A stretch of 31,944 nt of DNA from NCBI GenBank assembly GCA_035319065.1, contig DATHDM010000227.1:1-31944 (forward strand). Direction: 5' to 3'. The notes beneath the pieces are model-generated. The model saw only the letters and a list, made by a program, of their open reading frames with translations. It searched no databases and was not told where the DNA came from. Below, piece by piece: positions 25,360 through 31,944 of the stretch. Positions within the stretch are counted from its first letter, which is position 1. Every line of letters starts with the position of its first letter. The position numbers and the translations under genes were made by a program. The DNA is from DASPRM01 sp035319065 (GTDB taxonomy: Bacteria; Acidobacteriota; Terriglobia; Terriglobales; Acidobacteriaceae).

Positions 25360-26784
25360 TCAGTTGCCCGGCGCCATCGCCGTCTTCTTCACCTCCGCAT
25401 GCTTCACTGGTCTCATCTGCCGCAACTCCAGTTGCCCCAGGCGGCAGAAGTTGATGGCGTCGGCAACGATGCGTGTGGCTTCCTCGGGGGCGTGGAATCC
25501 GGTGGAGTTCTCCGCCTCGACGAAATCGATGTAGAACTGGGCCTTGCGCTGGTAGTCCTGCGCCTTCGCCAGTTCTGCGTCGGTAGCTCCGGCCGCCTTG
25601 GCGGCCTTGATGTCGTGTATCAGGTCGATCAGCGAATCCATGGCAACGTTGCGGATGTTGAAGAAGCGCGTCTGGATCTCCTCCACGCGCTCCTTCAGCT
25701 CCTCCTCCGGCCACTTGTGGCAGGTCTGGCAAGCGCGGTTGATGTTCAACAGCGGGCTGCGCACGTTGTGGTCGCTGATCTTCAGCCCGCCTTCGCGCTT
25801 GTAAGGCATGTGGCAGTCGGCACACGCCACTCCGGAACGGGCGTGGATTCCCTGACTCCACAGCTCGAACTCCGGATGGCGCGGCTTGATCAGCGGCGCG
25901 CCGGTTTCCGCGTGCTTCCACTCCACCAGCTTCTCTTCATCTTCATGCGCGACAATCTGCTCGACCTTCAGCCCTTTCGTCCAGGGAAACGTCAGCTGCT
26001 TGGTGGGGCCGCGGAAATAGTAAGTGACGTGACACTGCGCGCAGACGAAGGCGCGCATCTCCTGGCGAGCGGCCATCTTGTTGACGTCGTAGTCCGCGAT
26101 CCCTTGCGATGCCTTCAGTGCCTTGATGCCTTCGATGAATGCCGGGCGCGTCACCCGCAGCTCCATGGTCTGCGGATCGTGGCAGTCGATGCAGGCAATG
26201 GGATGCTTCACCAGCTTGCGGGCCTCGGGATAGCTCATGTGATTGATGGCTTCAAAGCCCTTCATCGGGTCGCCGTTTCCTACCTGGTTGTAGGCCACCA
26301 CCATCGAAGCGTGGCAGTTCAGGCAGGCGCCCGGAGGATTGGCTTTCTGCCTCTCGGTGAAGGTCTGGTCCTCAAGCATGTAGGCATGCCCGCGCTTCTC
26401 GCGGTAGTCCTTGGAGAACGAATATCCCGCCCACATTTCGATCAGCCGCGGATCGGCCTCCAGCTTGGATTGCGCCACCACGGTGCGCGGGTCACCTTGC
26501 GTGGGCGCGTGGGGCAGCGCCTCACTGCCGCCATAACGGGTGCGTTGCTGGTCCACGGTGCGCTTGTAATCGTCGTACTGCATGGGGAAGTTCTTTCCCC
26601 AGGTTGCCGGGTCGTCGATGGTGTTGTTCAGCTCCACCACGCGATAGAAGGGGTTCTTGGCCTCCTGCTTGCGTTCGAAGATGTTGACCAGCAGCGCGGT
26701 CACCGCCAGGGCGGCCACAGCGGCAAAAAACACGGTGGCGAAGAACAGAATCCGGGCCCGGCCTGAGTCGTTGACTTTATTCAT
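25360..26784 (-). CDS. nrfA: Ammonia-forming cytochrome c nitrite reductase, catalytic subunit
   Basis: A 474-residue pentahaem periplasmic enzyme reducing nitrite to ammonium with six electrons. An N-terminal hydrophobic segment (about 11-34) is a signal anchor. Five haem motifs are visible: CLNCH (154-158), CIDCH (198-202), CAQCH (248-252), CADCH (321-325) and CQTCH (352-356). Haem 1, the active site, usually has CxxCK; here it is CxxCH. Catalytic Tyr255 (CHVTYYF) and His303 (KPRHPEFELW) are present, with Arg145 near haem 1. The calcium-site Glu before Tyr is Thr254 and the Gln before His is Arg302, the kind of change known from calcium-independent NrfA. It overlaps the end of nrfH by eight bases, so the two form an operon. 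The rest of the fold (HAETGAP, HPEFE, CxxCHMPY) fits NrfA rather than octahaem reductases. Confidence 0.95.
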   Translation of the reverse strand: MNKVNDSGRARILFFATVFFAAVAALAVTALLVNIFERKQEAKNPFYRVVELNNTIDDPATWGKNFPMQYDDYKRTVDQQRTRYGGSEALPHAPTQGDPRTVVAQSKLEADPRLIEMWAGYSFSKDYREKRGHAYMLEDQTFTERQKANPPGACLNCHASMVVAYNQVGNGDPMKGFEAINHMSYPEARKLVKHPIACIDCHDPQTMELRVTRPAFIEGIKALKASQGIADYDVNKMAARQEMRAFVCAQCHVTYYFRGPTKQLTFPWTKGLKVEQIVAHEDEEKLVEWKHAETGAPLIKPRHPEFELWSQGIHARSGVACADCHMPYKREGGLKISDHNVRSPLLNINRACQTCHKWPEEELKERVEEIQTRFFNIRNVAMDSLIDLIHDIKAAKAAGATDAELAKAQDYQRKAQFYIDFVEAENSTGFHAPEEATRIVADAINFCRLGQLELRQMRPVKHAEVKKTAMAPGN

Positions 26785-27277
26785 TGGCTGTTCCTTGATG
26801 CATGGTGTGTGGCAACGAGGCCGCCGTTTCCGCGTGCCCCACCGAGGAGTGGCAACGGGTACAGGACATGCCCGTGGCGCGCTGGTGCCAGCCGTCGATG
26901 GCCGTTACGATGTCCTGATGACAACGCCGGCAGGCGCCCTCGGTGACGCGATAATTTCGCGGCTTGATGTCGATGGAGTCGGGAAAGCGTCCCGAGGTGA
27001 AGGCCAGGGAGTGGAAGAAGCCGTTGGTCGCCTTCACTGCATATTTTCCCACCAGGTTATGAGGCGTATGACAGTCGTTGCACGCTGCCGCGGCGCGATG
27101 GCTACTCTTGAGCCAGGCATCGTAGTACGACTGCATCACGTGGCAGTTGGCGCAGGCTGCAGGATTGTTTGACAGGTAGGAGTACCCCTTGGCGTAAACG
27201 AAGGTGTAGGCGCCGATGCCAATGGTAGTGCCCAGCAGCACCGCCACCACGACTGCGGCCGCGAATCTGGATCGCAT
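26777..27277 (-). CDS. nrfH: NrfH, tetrahaem quinol dehydrogenase subunit of nitrite reductase
   Basis: A 166-residue NapC/NirT-family membrane cytochrome c that oxidises menaquinol and passes electrons to NrfA. One N-terminal transmembrane helix (about 5-29) anchors it. Four haem motifs follow: CANCHVM, CNDCHTP, CRRCHQD and CTRCHSS. The Met two residues after the first CxxCH is the usual axial ligand of haem 1 in NrfH. Start ATG 27277 has GAGG in GAGGTTGGA just upstream. The stop overlaps the nrfA start. It is the first gene of the operon, behind the CRP/FNR-type site in the divergent spacer. Confidence 0.95.
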   Translation of the reverse strand: MRSRFAAAVVVAVLLGTTIGIGAYTFVYAKGYSYLSNNPAACANCHVMQSYYDAWLKSSHRAAAACNDCHTPHNLVGKYAVKATNGFFHSLAFTSGRFPDSIDIKPRNYRVTEGACRRCHQDIVTAIDGWHQRATGMSCTRCHSSVGHAETAASLPHTMHQGTANE

Positions 27278-27344
27278 TCCAACCTCAACGATGCCGAGGA
27301 CCTGGTGAGCACCCGCCCTGGTAAGCGGGGCCCCGAAGCTTGGG

Positions 27345-27388
27345 ATTATGTGTGCCGGTAACCAGTCCGTGATGTGACATTTGTCACG
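27345..27388 (-). promoter_or_regulatory. Candidate nrfHA promoter with CRP/FNR-type operator
   Basis: TGTGACATTTGTCACG (27373-27388) contains the perfect inverted repeat GTGACA-TT-TGTCAC and fits TGTGA-N6-TCACA in nine of ten half-site bases. On the minus strand a -10 box CATAAT lies at 27350-27345. A transcription start six or seven bases further on (about 27338-27339) puts the operator centre (27380.5) at about -41.5 to -42.5, the class II activator position. Which regulator binds (Crp, Fnr, Dnr/NnrR or HcpR type) cannot be told. Confidence 0.62.
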
Positions 27389-27493
27389 CCAACAGCCGCG
27401 AAGAGTCGGCCAGTAATCTGGGACGAATCGCCCGGACCGGAAGACTTAGAATCGCAGCTCTCGGGCGCGCTCGCTTCGAGTTAAACTAAATGC

Positions 27494-28348
27494 ATGTGTC
27501 TGCGCGGGCCTTCAATCGGACAGATTCTAATACTCCTCGCTGCGCTTGTGTTCCTGGCGGCTTCCCTGTGGGCGAGCGACGCCGTCACCTCTCCCGTGGA
27601 ATTGGACCTGGTTTCCGAAAACCAGACCATCTCGCCTGGCCAGCCATTCTGGATCGGGCTGCACTTCGACATCCAGCGCAACTGGCACATCTACTGGATC
27701 AATGCCGGCGACTCCGGCGAGCCGCCGCGCGTGCAGTGGGACCTGCCCCCAGGTTTCTCTGCGGGAGACATACAGTGGCCCACGCCGGAGCGCTTCCAGA
27801 TGGACACGATCGTGGACTACGGTTATCACGATCAGGCGGTCTTGCTGGTGCCCCTCACCGCTCCTGCCACTTTGAAGCCGGGAAGCAAGGTCAACCTGGC
27901 GGCTAATGTGCGCTGGCTCATGTGCCGCAATGTGTGCATGCCCGGCAAGGCCCGGGTTACGCTAGCGGTTCCGGTAGGGCAGACCCCGGCCATGGACTCA
28001 GCTGTGAAGGAATTCTTTGACCGGAGCCGCATGCGGTTGCCTAAGCCCCTGCCCAAGGCCTGGAAAGCTTCCGTCGCTTCCCGGCCGCAGGAATTCGTCC
28101 TCAATATCAGGGCCGACAAGTCCCTTGCCGAGGCTCGCTTCTTCCCCCTGGAGCCGGAGCAGATTGATAATTCCGCCGAGCAGAAGCTCACGCCCGGCCC
28201 GCGGGGAGTCGAGTTGCGGCTGAAGAAGTCTGACCAGTTGCTAAGAACGATATCCGCACTGAAGGGGGTGCTGGTCGTTGCCAGCAACCAGGGCTACTTC
28301 ATTGACGTGCCGGTAACCGAGGCTGCATCTAAGAAGCCTTTACGCTAA
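27494..28348 (+). CDS. Exported DsbD-alpha-like (DsbC/DsbD N-terminal) protein
   Basis: A 284-residue protein with a signal peptide (hydrophobic core about 9-26, cleavage near LWAS). The mature part matches the N-terminal periplasmic domain of thiol:disulphide interchange protein DsbD: NWHIYWINAGDSGEPPRVQW, GDIQWPTPERF, GYHDQ and the redox pair WLMCRNVCMPG (Cys144 and Cys148). The transmembrane and thioredoxin domains of full DsbD are absent, so it is a stand-alone alpha domain, probably a periplasmic thiol carrier. The ribosome site is poor. A thioredoxin-fold gene follows 34 bp later, and nrfHA diverges 216 bp upstream; cytochrome c assembly needs reduced haem-binding cysteines, so a link is plausible but inferred. 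Confidence 0.87.
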   Translation: MCLRGPSIGQILILLAALVFLAASLWASDAVTSPVELDLVSENQTISPGQPFWIGLHFDIQRNWHIYWINAGDSGEPPRVQWDLPPGFSAGDIQWPTPERFQMDTIVDYGYHDQAVLLVPLTAPATLKPGSKVNLAANVRWLMCRNVCMPGKARVTLAVPVGQTPAMDSAVKEFFDRSRMRLPKPLPKAWKASVASRPQEFVLNIRADKSLAEARFFPLEPEQIDNSAEQKLTPGPRGVELRLKKSDQLLRTISALKGVLVVASNQGYFIDVPVTEAASKKPLR

Positions 28349-28382
28349 GTCTTTATCCCCTAATTCTGCTGGAGGTCTTCTC

Positions 28383-28991
28383 ATGAAGTTCTGCCGTCTC
28401 GCGGTCATCTTCATCGCACTTCTGACGTTCATCACGGCTGGGTTTGCCGCCAAAATCGGCGAGCCAGCCCCCAATTTCACGGCTACCGACAGCAACGGCA
28501 AAACAGAACAGCTTTCCGCCTTTAAGGGCAAGTTCGTGGTCCTGGAATGGCACAACCGCAGCTGCCCATTCACGCAAAAGCACTACACCAGCCACAACAT
28601 GCAGAATCTGCAGAAGGAATGGACGAGCAAAGGCGTAGTGTGGCTCACCGTCATCTCCTCGGCTCCCGGCAAGCAGGGCTACGTCACGGCGGAGGATGAG
28701 AATGCCTACGTCAAGCAGATGGGCGCCTCGCCAACCGCGGTGCTGTTGGATCCCACGGGCGCGCTCGGCCATCTTTACGATGCCAAGACCACCCCGCACT
28801 TATTCATCATCAGCCCGGATGGCGTATTGATCTACAACGGCGCGATCGACGACCACGCCTCGACCGATGCCTCCGACATTCCTAATTCCAAGAATTACGT
28901 CGAGGCTGCTCTCGCCGAGGCGACCGCCGGCAAGCCGGTCACGACTCCGTCCAGCCGTCCTTACGGGTGCTCGGTAAAGTACGCCGAATAG
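28383..28991 (+). CDS. Exported thioredoxin-fold / peroxiredoxin-like protein
   Basis: A 202-residue secreted redoxin (AhpC-TSA/thioredoxin-like fold). The signal peptide is MKFCRLAVIFIALLTFITAG, ending near GFAA. The mature part opens IGEPAPNFTATDSNGK; the active-site segment is VVLEWHNRSCPFTQKHY with a single Cys61 (CPFT rather than CxxC), followed by TVISSAPG, a cis-Pro-type TPHLFIIS segment and a C-terminal YGCSVKY with Cys196. Lacking CxxC, it is more likely a thiol peroxidase-like protein or reductase partner than a classic thioredoxin. GGAGG at 28371-28375 precedes ATG 28383. It probably shares an operon with the DsbD-alpha-like gene, and it converges on the kinase gene 56 bp downstream. 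Confidence 0.88.
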   Translation: MKFCRLAVIFIALLTFITAGFAAKIGEPAPNFTATDSNGKTEQLSAFKGKFVVLEWHNRSCPFTQKHYTSHNMQNLQKEWTSKGVVWLTVISSAPGKQGYVTAEDENAYVKQMGASPTAVLLDPTGALGHLYDAKTTPHLFIISPDGVLIYNGAIDDHASTDASDIPNSKNYVEAALAEATAGKPVTTPSSRPYGCSVKYAE

Positions 28992-29047
28992 CCGCCGGGG
29001 CGAGGATGTTCCTTGTCAGCGGCTTGTGAGCTTTACATGTCGTGCGG

Positions 29048-31486
29048 CTATTTGCCCCGGGCGGCCAGGAACTTGCTTTCGCAGTTGGCGGCGGCTGACC
29101 TGACGGGGGAGAACTCGGGCTTCTGGCGGAAGCGGGTGAGCAGCGGGTCCTTGTCGAGGGCGGCAGTGGCGCAGTAGTTCTGGGAGATGGACTTATTCAG
29201 AACGCTGGCCGCGATGTCATACTGGCCGCAATAAGCCATCAGGGAAGCCTGGAAATATTTCATCTCTGGATCCCGCTCCGCCAGCAGCGCGGGAGCGAGG
29301 TCCTTCGCCGTCTGCTCCACCTCGGAGCCGGAATGAGCGGTCAGGCAGCGCTCCAGGATGCCCCCGTTCCAGGGCGGGCGCATCGACATCCTGACCACAC
29401 TCTCGCGTGCTTCGTTGACCTTGCCCTGGCGCAGCAGGATGGAGGGCATGACGTTGTTGAAATATTCGGAGCCGGCATCCATCTGGAGGAACTCCAAGGC
29501 CCGGTCGTTCTGGCCGAGTTCAAAGAAGGTAAAGGAGCAGGAGCGGAAGTCGAAGTTGCCGGGATCGAGCGCGGCCGCCTGGTCGCACTCCTTAGCCGAC
29601 TCTTGCAGTTGACCGGCATAGCGCAGCACGTAGGCCAGGGCCAGCCGCGCCTGGGCGTTGTCGGGACGGCGGTCCACCAGCGCCCGGGCTTGCTTGAAGG
29701 CCGCGACAGTATCGCCGCTCTCTGCCCGGTCGCGCGCCAGGTGAGCGGCGGCTGAGATCAGGTTGGGATCCAGCGTGACCGCCCGTTCCAGCGCCGCAAT
29801 CGACTTCCCAAATACCTCTTCTTCGCCGTTGGCGTACGAGGCGTCGTAGTAGTAGCGCATGCCCAACTCGTCCCACGCCGGGGCGTAGGTAGGATCGAGG
29901 CCCACCGCCTTCTCCAGCATGTTGATGGCTTCTTTGTTGGGCACTGGATCATGGGGAACCGAGGTGCTCCGCAGGAACAGGTCGTATGCTTCCGGATTCT
30001 TCGGCTTGGTTGCGCTCGCGGCGCCCACCGTAGTAGCGCCAATCGCCGGCAATAGCCCTTGCCGCACCTGCGAGCCCAACTGTGCCTGCATTCCCGTCAG
30101 GTCCTGCGGCACTCCGGCCACGGTGCCCTGCCACACCACCCGATTGGTCTTGGTGTCCACCGCTTCCATGGCAACGATCAGCTTCTCCCCCTGCTTCATG
30201 TAGTGGCCGCTGACCGTCCTGCCGACATGCAGCTCTTTCCCCACCGTCTGGGGATCGAAATCCCCGCCGGCATACTTGCGGGTGGCGGAGGAGGGGCGAA
30301 TCTCCAGCGAGGGCATGTAGGTCAGGGCCGTGGTCAGCTCATCGGCCAGCGCGAAGCGCAGATAGTCGAGGGAGGAATCGCCGGTCGTATTCTGGAAGGG
30401 GAGCACGGCCAGGGATTTGTCCGCGGCTTCGTGAGCGCTGGCCCCGCGGTGGCGCAGCAGCAATCCCGCGAAAAGCAGCAGCAGGGCCACAGCCACCGCC
30501 CCCAGCCCGATGAGCCGGTACAGGCGGATGGAGTCCAGCCCGGTGAAGGTCTTGCTGGAACGGCGCCGCAGAACCGCCGTCACTGCGGTCTTGGTCACGG
30601 TGTCGGCATCGGTGTCGTGCTTCAGCTGCTGCAGGTCCGCGCCCAGTTCCTTAGCCGTCTGGTAACGTTTGTCGCGGTCTTTCTCTAGCGCCTTGCCCAC
30701 GATGCGCTCGAACTCGAAGGGCAGCCCCGGATTCAGCTTCAGCGGCGACGTGGGCTTCTTGTGCAGCACCGCATCCAGAGTCATGATGACGTTCTTGGCG
30801 GCAAACGGCTTCTGCCCGGTGGCTATCTCGTAGAGCACCACACCAAAGGAGAAGATGTCGGATCTGGGGTCCAGTTCCTCGCCCTTGGCCTGCTCCGGCG
30901 ACATATACACGGCCGTGCCCGGCACCACCCCGATCGCCGTCAGGGTCTCCTCGTAGTTGGTGTCGGAGGCCTCGTCCCCTCCCGCAGTCACCGGGCGGGG
31001 CGTCAGCTTGCGCTCCTGCAGCTTGGCCAGTCCAAAATCCAGGATCTTGGCGTGGCCGCGGGTGGTGAGAAAGATATTGGCGGGCTTGATGTCGCGATGG
31101 ATAATGCCGCGGGCGTGGGCGGCGTCCAGCGCCTCCGAGATTTCCACGCCGACCGCCAGGACCTCCTCGAAGGGCAGCGGTTTTCCGCTCTGAATGCGCT
31201 CTTTCAGGGTGTCGCCCTCGAGCAGCTCCATCACCATGAAGGGCTGGCCGTCCTGATCATCGATTTCGTGGATGGTGCAGATGTTGGGGTGGTTGATCTG
31301 CGAGGCGGCGCGGGCTTCGCGCTCGAAGCGCTCTACCGCCTTGGAGTCGTCGGAAAGGCGGTCGGGAATGAACTTGATGGCCACCCGGCGTCCCAGCTTG
31401 ACGTCTTCGGCCAGGTACACCACTCCCATACCCCCGCCTCCCAGCTTCTCCAGGATGCGATAGTGAGAGATGGTACGGCCGATCAA
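29048..31486 (-). CDS. Membrane Ser/Thr protein kinase with TolB/FlgO-like and TPR domains
   Basis: An 812-residue signalling protein. The cytoplasmic Hanks-type kinase domain (about 8-285) has LGGGGMGVVY (15-24), Lys38 in VAIK, Glu57, HRDIKPAN (catalytic Asp132), DFG (150-152), PGTAVYMSPEQAKG and DPRSDIFSFGVVLYE, so it should be active. A Thr-rich segment (about 292-316) may be autophosphorylated. One transmembrane helix spans about 323-344. The extracytoplasmic part begins SLAVLPFQNTTGDSSLDYLRFALADEL, a TolB/FlgO-like beta domain found in such kinases, then several TPRs from about residue 510 (for example AINMLEKAVGLDPTYAPAWDELGMRYY). The start is TTG 31486, with GGAGG nine bases upstream and a good promoter behind it. 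No ATG near the kinase N-terminus would serve. The target is unknown. Confidence 0.93.
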   Translation of the reverse strand: MIGRTISHYRILEKLGGGGMGVVYLAEDVKLGRRVAIKFIPDRLSDDSKAVERFEREARAASQINHPNICTIHEIDDQDGQPFMVMELLEGDTLKERIQSGKPLPFEEVLAVGVEISEALDAAHARGIIHRDIKPANIFLTTRGHAKILDFGLAKLQERKLTPRPVTAGGDEASDTNYEETLTAIGVVPGTAVYMSPEQAKGEELDPRSDIFSFGVVLYEIATGQKPFAAKNVIMTLDAVLHKKPTSPLKLNPGLPFEFERIVGKALEKDRDKRYQTAKELGADLQQLKHDTDADTVTKTAVTAVLRRRSSKTFTGLDSIRLYRLIGLGAVAVALLLLFAGLLLRHRGASAHEAADKSLAVLPFQNTTGDSSLDYLRFALADELTTALTYMPSLEIRPSSATRKYAGGDFDPQTVGKELHVGRTVSGHYMKQGEKLIVAMEAVDTKTNRVVWQGTVAGVPQDLTGMQAQLGSQVRQGLLPAIGATTVGAASATKPKNPEAYDLFLRSTSVPHDPVPNKEAINMLEKAVGLDPTYAPAWDELGMRYYYDASYANGEEEVFGKSIAALERAVTLDPNLISAAAHLARDRAESGDTVAAFKQARALVDRRPDNAQARLALAYVLRYAGQLQESAKECDQAAALDPGNFDFRSCSFTFFELGQNDRALEFLQMDAGSEYFNNVMPSILLRQGKVNEARESVVRMSMRPPWNGGILERCLTAHSGSEVEQTAKDLAPALLAERDPEMKYFQASLMAYCGQYDIAASVLNKSISQNYCATAALDKDPLLTRFRQKPEFSPVRSAAANCESKFLAARGK

Positions 31487-31516
31487 ACGGGAAGGCCTCC
31501 ACCCTAGTGGGGGGCC

Positions 31517-31545
31517 ATGTTAGGCCGCCGGGGATACCAAGTCAA
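31517..31545 (-). promoter_or_regulatory. Sigma-70-type promoter of the kinase gene
   Basis: On the minus strand -35 TTGACT (31545-31540), exactly 17 bases, then -10 TAACAT (31522-31517). Transcription would begin near 31510, about 24 bases before the TTG start codon, with the GGAGG site (31500-31496) in the leader. Confidence 0.65.
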
Positions 31546-31653
31546 TCGCCCGGGGGGGGTAGGCTTATATGGAGGGGAAAAGTAATAGACCGTCTGACCG
31601 GCTAGGCCTGGCAGCAAGTGGAAGGGAAGGGGAGCGGAATGCGCAGGAGGAGT

Positions 31654-31678
31654 GGGAGTGGGAGTGGGAAGGTGAGGG
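31654..31678 (+). repeat. G-quadruplex-type tract
   Basis: Four GGG runs (31654-31656, 31660-31662, 31666-31668, 31676-31678) separated by 3, 3 and 7 bases, built on three GGGAGT-like units inside a purine-only stretch. Confidence 0.5.
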
Positions 31679-31859
31679 TCAGTCGCGCTGCCAACCGCCT
31701 GCTCACCCGCCGCATGATGCAATGCCCTGGCGGGTGTACCTGAACTCGTGTGGAGCAGATCGCTGGTTCTCAGCATCCATGTAGCTATCCCGCCGCGCCG
31801 CCCTCAGCCGAGCACTATCGCAAGATTTTTGGCATTCGTGAACCGGGGTTCGAGAAGTT

Positions 31860-31888
31860 CCCAGGTCTCGAACAGCGCGAGACCTGGG
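31860..31888. repeat. Perfect 11-bp stem-loop, REP-like
   Basis: CCCAGGTCTCG (31860-31870) is fully complementary to CGAGACCTGGG (31878-31888), with the 7-base loop AACAGCG. There is no T run, so a terminator is unlikely; it resembles dispersed intergenic palindromes. Confidence 0.55.
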
Positions 31889-31944
31889 GCACCCGGCCGC
31901 AGAGATTTAATGCGAATTGAGGAACGATTCGCCTCCTGACCGTG

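Larger units (their letters stand above)
31546..31944. other. Structured non-coding right edge
   Basis: No gene is supported; short frames here lack ribosome sites and domain features. It holds the inverted repeat CACCCGCC/GGCGGGTG (31704-31711 with 31729-31736), the long hairpin at 31860-31888, the G-rich tract at 31654-31678 and GCGAAT/ATTCGC (31912-31917 with 31927-31932). Confidence 0.5.

Noticed and set aside
25399..26766. A 455-codon plus-strand frame opposite nrfA, and a 380-codon frame (15907-17049) opposite the Sel1 gene
   Set aside because: Both lie wholly or mostly antisense to well-recognised genes. The regularity of the second comes from the 36-residue Sel1 repeats read backwards.
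31569..31784. 71-codon frame at the right edge
   Set aside because: It runs through the G-rich repeat (giving a Glu-Trp repeat peptide), has no ribosome site and no recognisable domain.

Overview
The window looks like chromosomal DNA of a soil-type Acidobacteriota (Terriglobia/'Koribacter'-like). The case rests on several very large Oar-type TonB-dependent receptors that begin with a carboxypeptidase-regulatory-like domain, a Ser/Thr kinase fused to TPRs with a TTG start, small Gln-rich acidobacterial hypothetical proteins, and high-GC coding sequence with strong third-position bias. No rRNA, tRNA, CRISPR array or phage module was seen.

Region 1 (1-14.7 kb, all + strand) is a tandem array of four paralogous outer-membrane receptors. 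The first is cut by the window edge (1-1604); three are complete (2129-5695, 6240-9713, 11063-14602). Each ends in a terminal Phe and is followed by a small hairpin plus a rho-independent terminator, so each is its own transcription unit. The three complete genes share an upstream bipartite element, GGTGAC(C/T)-N17-GATG, 146-200 bp before the start codon, which suggests co-regulation. Between receptors 3 and 4 lies a decayed insertion element (9799-10642) with 22-bp imperfect inverted termini. It holds a transposase remnant with a nonsense codon and large deletion on one strand and an intact 164-codon gene on the other.

Region 2 (14.7-22.8 kb) is mixed housekeeping and accessory content: a DUF169 protein; an exported nine-repeat Sel1 protein; a zinc alcohol dehydrogenase followed 7 bp later by a class V PLP enzyme (a likely two-gene operon); bacterioferritin; a small His/Gln-rich protein; and a membrane diguanylate cyclase. 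Polyphosphate kinase 1 (22809-25004) and a GNAT acetyltransferase form a coupled pair on the minus strand.

Region 3 (25.3-29 kb) is a nitrite-ammonification and redox locus. NrfH and NrfA overlap on the minus strand and should reduce nitrite to ammonium in the periplasm with electrons from quinol. Divergent from them are an exported DsbD-alpha-like protein and a thioredoxin-fold/peroxiredoxin-like protein. The divergent spacer holds a CRP/FNR-type palindrome placed close to -41.5 of a candidate nrfHA promoter. NrfA has CxxCH at all five haems and lacks the usual calcium-site Glu and Gln.

Region 4 (29-31.9 kb) is a membrane Ser/Thr kinase with TPRs, a good sigma-70-type promoter, and a structured non-coding right edge with hairpins and a G-quadruplex-type motif.

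The least explained items are the shared receptor promoter element, the inverted-repeat cassette with its passenger gene, and the NrfA variant with its regulatory site. No wholly new multi-gene system is evident.
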